64,000 nt of DNA from an uncultured Serinicoccus sp. (GTDB lineage Bacteria; Actinomycetota; Actinomycetes; Actinomycetales; Dermatophilaceae), in the NCBI RefSeq assembly GCF_947487915.1, contig NZ_CANKYH010000006.1:124001-188000 (forward strand), in the 5' to 3' direction. Both the position numbers and the translations under genes were made by a program. The notes under the pieces are model-generated. The model searched no databases. It was not told the DNA's origin and worked only from the letters and a program-made list of their open reading frames with translations. This document shows positions 62,090-64,000 of the stretch, piece by piece. Numbering within the stretch: the stretch's first letter is position 1; every line of letters starts with the position of its first letter.

Positions 62090-62928
62090 TGATCTCGCTC
62101 GTGCGCGCCGAGCTGCGCAAGTACTTCACCACCCGCCTCTCCTGGTCGATGCCGCTGGCCATGGCCGTGCTGGGAGGCCTCTTCGCCGCCCTCCAAGGGC
62201 TCTTCCTCGCCGTCATCGGGGAGTTCCCCGGTCCGGACGGCTCGATGATCGTGCCGGCCGAGGCGTTCGGGGAGGACGTCGTGGCCCGGCTGGTCTACAC
62301 GGGTGGCGTGCAGATCGGCTACCTCCTCGCGCTCGTGCTCGGCATCCTGTCGATGAGCGGCGAGTTCCGGCACAAGACGATCACCGCCACCCTGCTCGCC
62401 GCTCCCCGCCGTGGCCAGCTCATCGCCGCCAAGCTCGCCTCGGTCGCCGTGATCGTCGCCGTCAACTCCGTGGCCTTCACCCTCGGCAGCGTCGTGGGCG
62501 GCGGTCTGACCCTGGCGCTCGGCGACGCGAGCCTCTTCCCGGACCCGGCCGGGCTGCTCGCCACCTTCGCTCGGATGATCCTCGTGCTGGTGCTCTGGGG
62601 CCTCATGGGCTTCGGGCTGGGGGTGCTCATCACCAACCAGGTGGTGGCCCTCTTCGTGGGCGTCGGCGTCACCCTCCTCGTCGAGCCCCTGCTCGGCCTC
62701 GGCCTCACCTTCGTGGAGCAGCTGGCGGACGCCTCCAAGTTCTTCCCCAGCCAGGCGAGCATGAGCGCCCTCGACCTCTTCGCCGGGGTCGACCCGGGCA
62801 TGGCCCAGTCGCTGGGCGGTGCGCAGGACGCCCTGTCGTGGGGCTGGGGCACCCTGGTGCTCCTCGGGTATGCCGCGTTCATGGCCGCCCTGGGTTGGCT
62901 GCTCACCTCCCGGCGCGACGTCGCCTGA
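62089..62928 (+). CDS. ABC-2 type transporter permease
   Basis: A 279-residue membrane protein with six transmembrane segments and the coupling region MSGEFRHKTITATLLAAPRR between helices 2 and 3, typical of ABC-2 permeases adjoining such ATPases. The pair would form a homodimeric-type exporter of unknown substrate. Confidence 0.9.
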   Translation: MISLVRAELRKYFTTRLSWSMPLAMAVLGGLFAALQGLFLAVIGEFPGPDGSMIVPAEAFGEDVVARLVYTGGVQIGYLLALVLGILSMSGEFRHKTITATLLAAPRRGQLIAAKLASVAVIVAVNSVAFTLGSVVGGGLTLALGDASLFPDPAGLLATFARMILVLVLWGLMGFGLGVLITNQVVALFVGVGVTLLVEPLLGLGLTFVEQLADASKFFPSQASMSALDLFAGVDPGMAQSLGGAQDALSWGWGTLVLLGYAAFMAALGWLLTSRRDVA

Positions 62929-62935
62929 CCTCGCG

Positions 62936-62965
62936 CCCCTGCCCCTGCGGCCGGAGGGGCAGGGG
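62936..62965. terminator. Hairpin terminator after the ABC exporter operon
   Basis: CCCCTGCCCCT / AGGGGCAGGGG, a perfect 11-bp stem with an 8-nt loop, begins 7 nt after the permease stop. Confidence 0.65.
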
Positions 62966-63037
62966 GATAGGCTGGGCGGCGCACATGCAGCGGACGCATG
63001 CTGGTCGTCCCCGGACGTGAGATGAGGCGCTAACCCC

Positions 63038-64000
63038 GTGGCCAACCCGCCGAGCAGCGACACCACCACCGACTTCGGAGCCAACGAGTGGCTCGTGGAG
63101 GAGATGCGTGAGCAGTTCGACCAGGATCCGGGGTCGGTCGACCCTTCCTGGCGACGATACTTCGAGAAGGGTGGCGGGGGCACCAGCGGCAACGGCTCGG
63201 GGTCGGCAGACCGCTCGGGGGACGGCGCGTCCGGGGCGCAGGACCGGGCGAGCAGCAACGGCTCGAGCCCCGCACGCGGGTCCACCCGGACCCGCCCGGC
63301 CCCCTCCTCCGGACCGAAGGTGGCCCCGGCACCACCTCGCGAGTCCGCGGACCGGGGCGGCAGCGGCAGCACGGCCAAGAGCGGCACCGGCACGAGCACC
63401 GAGGGCAGCACCGGCGGCAGCACCGCCACGAAGAGCGGCGGGGGCAGCCCCACCGCCGGAGCGCAGCAGTCGGACGCCCCGGCGTCCACCCCGCCGGCCG
63501 AGGCCGGCAGCACCGAGCAGAGCACGAGCACGAAGGCACCGATGTCCCGCGAGGCACCCGCCCCCAAGAAGACCGGCCCCCAGGAGGACGTCACCCTCAC
63601 CCCGCTGCGCGGCGCGGCGGCCCGGGTGGTGTCCAACATGGACACCTCGCTGGAGGTGCCGACCGCGACGAGCGCCCGCAACCTGCCGGCGAAGCTGCTC
63701 ATCGACAACCGGACGGTGATCAACAACCACCTGGCCCGCAGCCGCGGCGGCAAGGTGAGCTTCACCCACATCATCGGCTACGCCATGGTCCGGGCGCTGC
63801 GCGCGATGCCGGCCATGAACAACGGTTTCGCGGAGGAGAACGGCAAGCCGAACCTCGTCGAGCCGGCCCACATCAACCTGGGTCTGGCCATCGACGTGCC
63901 CAAGTCCGACGGCACCCGCCAGCTCCTCGTGCCCAGCATCAAGAGCGCCGAGGAGATGAGTTTCTACGAGTTCTGGAGCGCCTACGAGAAGGTGGTGCGC
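63038..64000 (+). CDS. kgd: 2-Oxoglutarate decarboxylase/dehydrogenase E1-E2 fusion, 5' part
   Basis: First 321 codons; runs past the window. The N-terminal targeting segment (FGANEWLVEEMREQFDQDPGSVDPSWRRYF) and the E2-like acyltransferase domain (from about 185: TPLRGAAARVVSNMDTSLEVPTATSARNLPAKL, VSFTHIIGYAMVRALRAMPAMNN) identify the actinobacterial multifunctional SucA/Kgd, which catalyses the 2-oxoglutarate step of the TCA cycle. About 140 residues of Gly/Ser/Thr/Ala-rich linker lie between them. GTG start; weak GAGG upstream. Confidence 0.94.
   Translation, partial: MANPPSSDTTTDFGANEWLVEEMREQFDQDPGSVDPSWRRYFEKGGGGTSGNGSGSADRSGDGASGAQDRASSNGSSPARGSTRTRPAPSSGPKVAPAPPRESADRGGSGSTAKSGTGTSTEGSTGGSTATKSGGGSPTAGAQQSDAPASTPPAEAGSTEQSTSTKAPMSREAPAPKKTGPQEDVTLTPLRGAAARVVSNMDTSLEVPTATSARNLPAKLLIDNRTVINNHLARSRGGKVSFTHIIGYAMVRALRAMPAMNNGFAEENGKPNLVEPAHINLGLAIDVPKSDGTRQLLVPSIKSAEEMSFYEFWSAYEKVVR

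Overview
The window is a stretch of a very GC-rich (roughly 73%) actinobacterial chromosome. It is densely packed, GTG starts are common, and many genes overlap by ATGA or GTGA. The gene order argS ... hom ... rho-rpmE-prfA-prmC-sua5-mraY/wecA-like-atpIBEFHAGDC ... pduO ... nucS ... methylmalonyl-CoA epimerase ... thiolase ... YbbN-like ... glgB/glgE matches, from general knowledge, the conserved block around Rv1292-Rv1328 of Mycobacterium tuberculosis. Protein character suggests a Micrococcales member, possibly Intrasporangiaceae/Ornithinimicrobiaceae, but I could not test this. I see no phage, insertion sequence or CRISPR array.

Layout: 1-12.7 kb is a plus-strand alpha-glucan/trehalose cluster (glgX, glgE, treS, then one 1,996-residue reading frame joining maltokinase, branching enzyme GlgB and phosphoglucomutase). 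12.8-20.3 kb is a minus-strand mix (YbbN-like co-chaperone, lipoprotein, DUF1353, proline iminopeptidase, GNAT, thiolase, amidohydrolase). 20.4-31.5 kb holds the epimerase and AI-2E transporter, a GNAT gene bracketed by intergenic repeats, 3-hydroxyacyl-CoA dehydrogenase, NucS, a GT2/GtrA pair, gamma-glutamyltransferase and cobalamin adenosyltransferase. 31.5-52.4 kb is a long minus-strand housekeeping array: the ATP synthase operon (with an NCS2 permease and a strong hairpin between atpD and atpC), a polyprenyl-phosphate sugar-1-phosphate transferase, glyA, sua5, prmC, prfA, rpmE, rho, hom and argS. 52.5-59.4 kb is a tRNA-Arg(CCG) followed by a selenocysteine island (selC, a methyltransferase/FAD-oxidase pair, selA, selB, selD). 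59.6-64 kb holds an aldehyde dehydrogenase, an ABC exporter and the start of the 2-oxoglutarate decarboxylase/dehydrogenase gene kgd.

How the genes work together: TreS, maltokinase, GlgE and GlgB form the GlgE route from trehalose to branched alpha-glucan. GlgX debranches it and Pgm links glucose-1-phosphate to glycolysis. Fusing the last three catalytic steps into one polypeptide is the most unusual gene-level feature. The ATP synthase operon begins at a perfect CRP/GlxR-type palindrome.

Two window-wide DNA patterns stand out. At least 15 genes have a TANNNT hexamer 6-8 nt before the start codon, the signature of leaderless transcription; I used it to choose starts. The 7-mer GTATGCC/GGCATAC (consensus GGTATGCCG) occurs 37 times by my manual count, in different reading frames and between genes, against about 6 expected from composition.
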